Below, piece by piece: positions 62,701 to 64,000 of a stretch of 64,000 nt of DNA. Within the stretch, counting starts at the first letter, position 1, and each line of letters begins with the position of its first letter. The notes beneath the pieces are model-generated. The model made no database searches, was not told the origin of the DNA, and saw nothing but the letters and a program-made list of their open reading frames with translations. A program made the translations under genes and the position numbers. Source of the stretch: Medicago truncatula (lineage: Eukaryota > Streptophyta > Magnoliopsida > Fabales > Fabaceae); the NCBI RefSeq assembly GCF_003473485.1, contig NC_053047.1:39046972-39110971 (forward strand), in the 5' to 3' direction.

Positions 62701-63998
62701 AAATCCCATTAGGAAAGCGGTATGGAGGAGGGATGGGCAAGTAGAGTTAGACCCTTTTATACTATTTGTCAATTTATTTTCAACCAAACCATTTTGGTTA
62801 GATGTGCTAGTCAATCTATGGATGATGCCAAATTTATTGAGAAATTGTGCACAGGTTCTAAGCTCAAAGCATCCGTGACTACATCAAGTTCTTGGTCTAT
62901 CTCAGATGTATACTGTGCTGTAATCTGAGGATTTACAGCTAGCTTGGCAGAAATAGTGCACGTGAAGTTGACTGGTGCTGAGAAGTCAATTTAGTAGGAA
63001 CTGGAGTTTTGGATGAATTAATAGGATAGCCAGAGAGAGGATTTACGTCACCAATGGCTCAAGAAACAGGTTGTAGATCTTAGACTCTTGGTGATTATGT
63101 CATTATTGCTAGTTTAAGGCCCAAGTAGAGGCTCTAGAGTAGATACCATGTTAGCGTTTGAGTGATTGAAGAGTGTTTGAAAGAATGTGTTGAGGGAAAA
63201 GAAAGTGCCGTCTCTGTAATGAGAGTTGATAAAAATGATTCTTATATACTTCAGAGTATACGGTGGGACTTCTATAGGCACTAAGCCTAAGAGTCTTAAA
63301 GTAGCTACTAGTTACCAACACTAACTGAATATATTGACTCAGCATATTAAGTTTCAACCTTTAACAACTACTCTATCTACCTGATACAAGAACCTGTACA
63401 ATGGCAAGTACTACGATATAAAAATGCAAGATGTGGATGTTATACTAGTACTAACACTGAATACTGTTACATTCATGAATTAAGGTGCTGTTTGCTTTTT
63501 GGGTTCTAATGTTAACCTAATTTTTTAGGTTCTAATTTTAAGTGAGAGACTCCATTCAGTTACGGCACAGTTTGATCAGCTCAGAGCTATACGCTTCCAG
63601 GATGCTATTAATAGGGCAATACCACGAAGAAAACTTAATCGTATAACCAAGAAAGATTCTACCGAAACCTCTAATTCAGGTGATGTGGAGCTCAGGGAGC
63701 CTGATGAGTTGCGCAGTGAGCCTATAAGAGTCCAACAACAACTATTGGATGATGAAACACGTGCCCTTCAGGTGATAAAGATCAATTCCTTTCAAGTTGT
63801 TAGAATACAACTTATTTTGTTATTTGATGTATCATTTATTTATTTGAGGCTTTTTTTCTTATGTAGGTTGAATTGTCTAGTCTTCTGGACACAGTTCAAG
63901 AAACTGAGACTAAGATGGTGGAAATGTCTGCATTAAATCACCTGATGGCTACACATGTTTTGCAACAAGCTCAACAAATTGAGCATTTGTATGACCAG
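59733..63998 (+). CDS. SYP81: Syntaxin-81 (SYP81), ER Qa-SNARE, 3' part beyond the window
   Basis: Coding exons: 59733-59810, 60051-60134, 60521-60625, 61405-61548, 63529-63771 and 63867-63998. All are in phase, giving 262 residues so far; the last two bases of the window (GT) are the next donor. Family blocks: ARDRTEDFKDAVRQSARSLG, ASFIIHKPPQRSPFTKAAFK, HRKDYTDLHRTTEHERDSIE, SKGWLGITTAKANADTIAHK and MVEMSALNHLMATHVLQQAQ. SYP81 (Ufe1/syntaxin-18 type) acts in Golgi-to-ER retrograde fusion. The N-terminal domain and the start of the SNARE motif are here. The SNARE end and the membrane anchor must lie beyond 64000. The frame is intact. Confidence 0.95.
60185..60355. repeat. MITE copy in SYP81 intron 2
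   Basis: Shares TCAAATTCCACTACG, AACACTTTGTACTAAATA, CACGGAACAGTAGCG and GCTACGCTATAGTGCCACTA with the copy at 58200-58395, in the same orientation. Two copies in one gene may be coincidence in a high-copy family. Confidence 0.6.
61740..63456 (-). mobile_element. Decayed Ty1/copia retrotransposon in SYP81 intron 4
   Basis: The 308-bp LTR at 63149-63456 starts and ends TGTTAG...CTAACA. On the minus strand it is followed by TGGTATCTACTC, a primer-site-like match to initiator tRNA-Met. Minus-strand remnants follow in pol order: an integrase-like GIIHRLTSTSNQNGLVENK (about 62810-62860), a DVxxNExWFPYP block (about 62420) and an RNase H-like QTKHIELDPVYVHKK (about 62180-62220) with stops. A diverged partner LTR lies at about 61740-62010. 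Less than 1.2 kb of interior survives, so most of gag-pol is gone. Confidence 0.8.
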
Positions 63999-64000
63999 GT

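Noticed and set aside
1..64000. CRISPR arrays, bacterial operons or prophage
   Set aside because: The window is clearly plant nuclear DNA; no spaced identical repeats or bacterial gene order were seen.

Overview
The window looks like AT-rich nuclear DNA of a dicot, most probably a legume close to Medicago. The signs are plant-type gene models with many short introns, long AT-rich introns, plant-specific families (CRF-domain protein, CC-NBS-LRR, miR159-type hairpin, KIN-14 kinesin) and dense small transposons. The species is inferred, because no search could be run. All exon models were read by eye from frame continuity, splice sites and family similarity.

Layout, left to right. 0-3 kb: a MITE and tRNA-like SINE copies. 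3.3-4.8 kb (+): a small three-exon plant gene of unknown function. 8.8-14.1 kb (-): a 16-exon KIN-14 kinesin with an AT-AC (U12-type) intron and an in-frame 63-bp minisatellite in its coiled coil. 17-30.2 kb: a gene-poor tract built on three diverged direct copies of one segment. It carries an F-box fragment, a hAT-type element, a broken metacaspase, an unrecognised ORF and a 4.55-kb non-autonomous Helitron whose empty site survives in a paralogous copy.

31.3-39.3 kb (+): the NDUFB10-type complex I subunit gene. Its 6.2-kb first intron holds several decayed copies of the end of exon 1, MITE-derived repeats and a MULE-like element. 40.3-44.0 kb (-): a CC-NBS-LRR resistance gene with one in-frame stop and two compensating 1-bp frameshifts, with a small rearranged NLR scrap at 45.4 kb. 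45.8-46.2 kb (-): a miR159-type hairpin with an upstream TATA box. 47.7-48.3 kb: a long-TIR element. 49.3-54.6 kb (+): an intact 14-exon CCR4-like deadenylase gene. 56.1-56.8 kb (-): a CRF-domain protein without an AP2/ERF domain. 57.8 kb to the edge (+): the ER Qa-SNARE SYP81 gene, cut by the window end, with a Ty1/copia remnant in one intron.

The genes do not form one pathway. They are independent housekeeping loci (respiration, mRNA decay, ER fusion, microtubules) mixed with fast-evolving loci (NLR, F-box, metacaspase) and transposons. The main interest is in unusual gene architecture: the U12 intron, exon-tail duplications in an intron, a datable Helitron insertion, a variant miR159-like locus and an AP2-less CRF.
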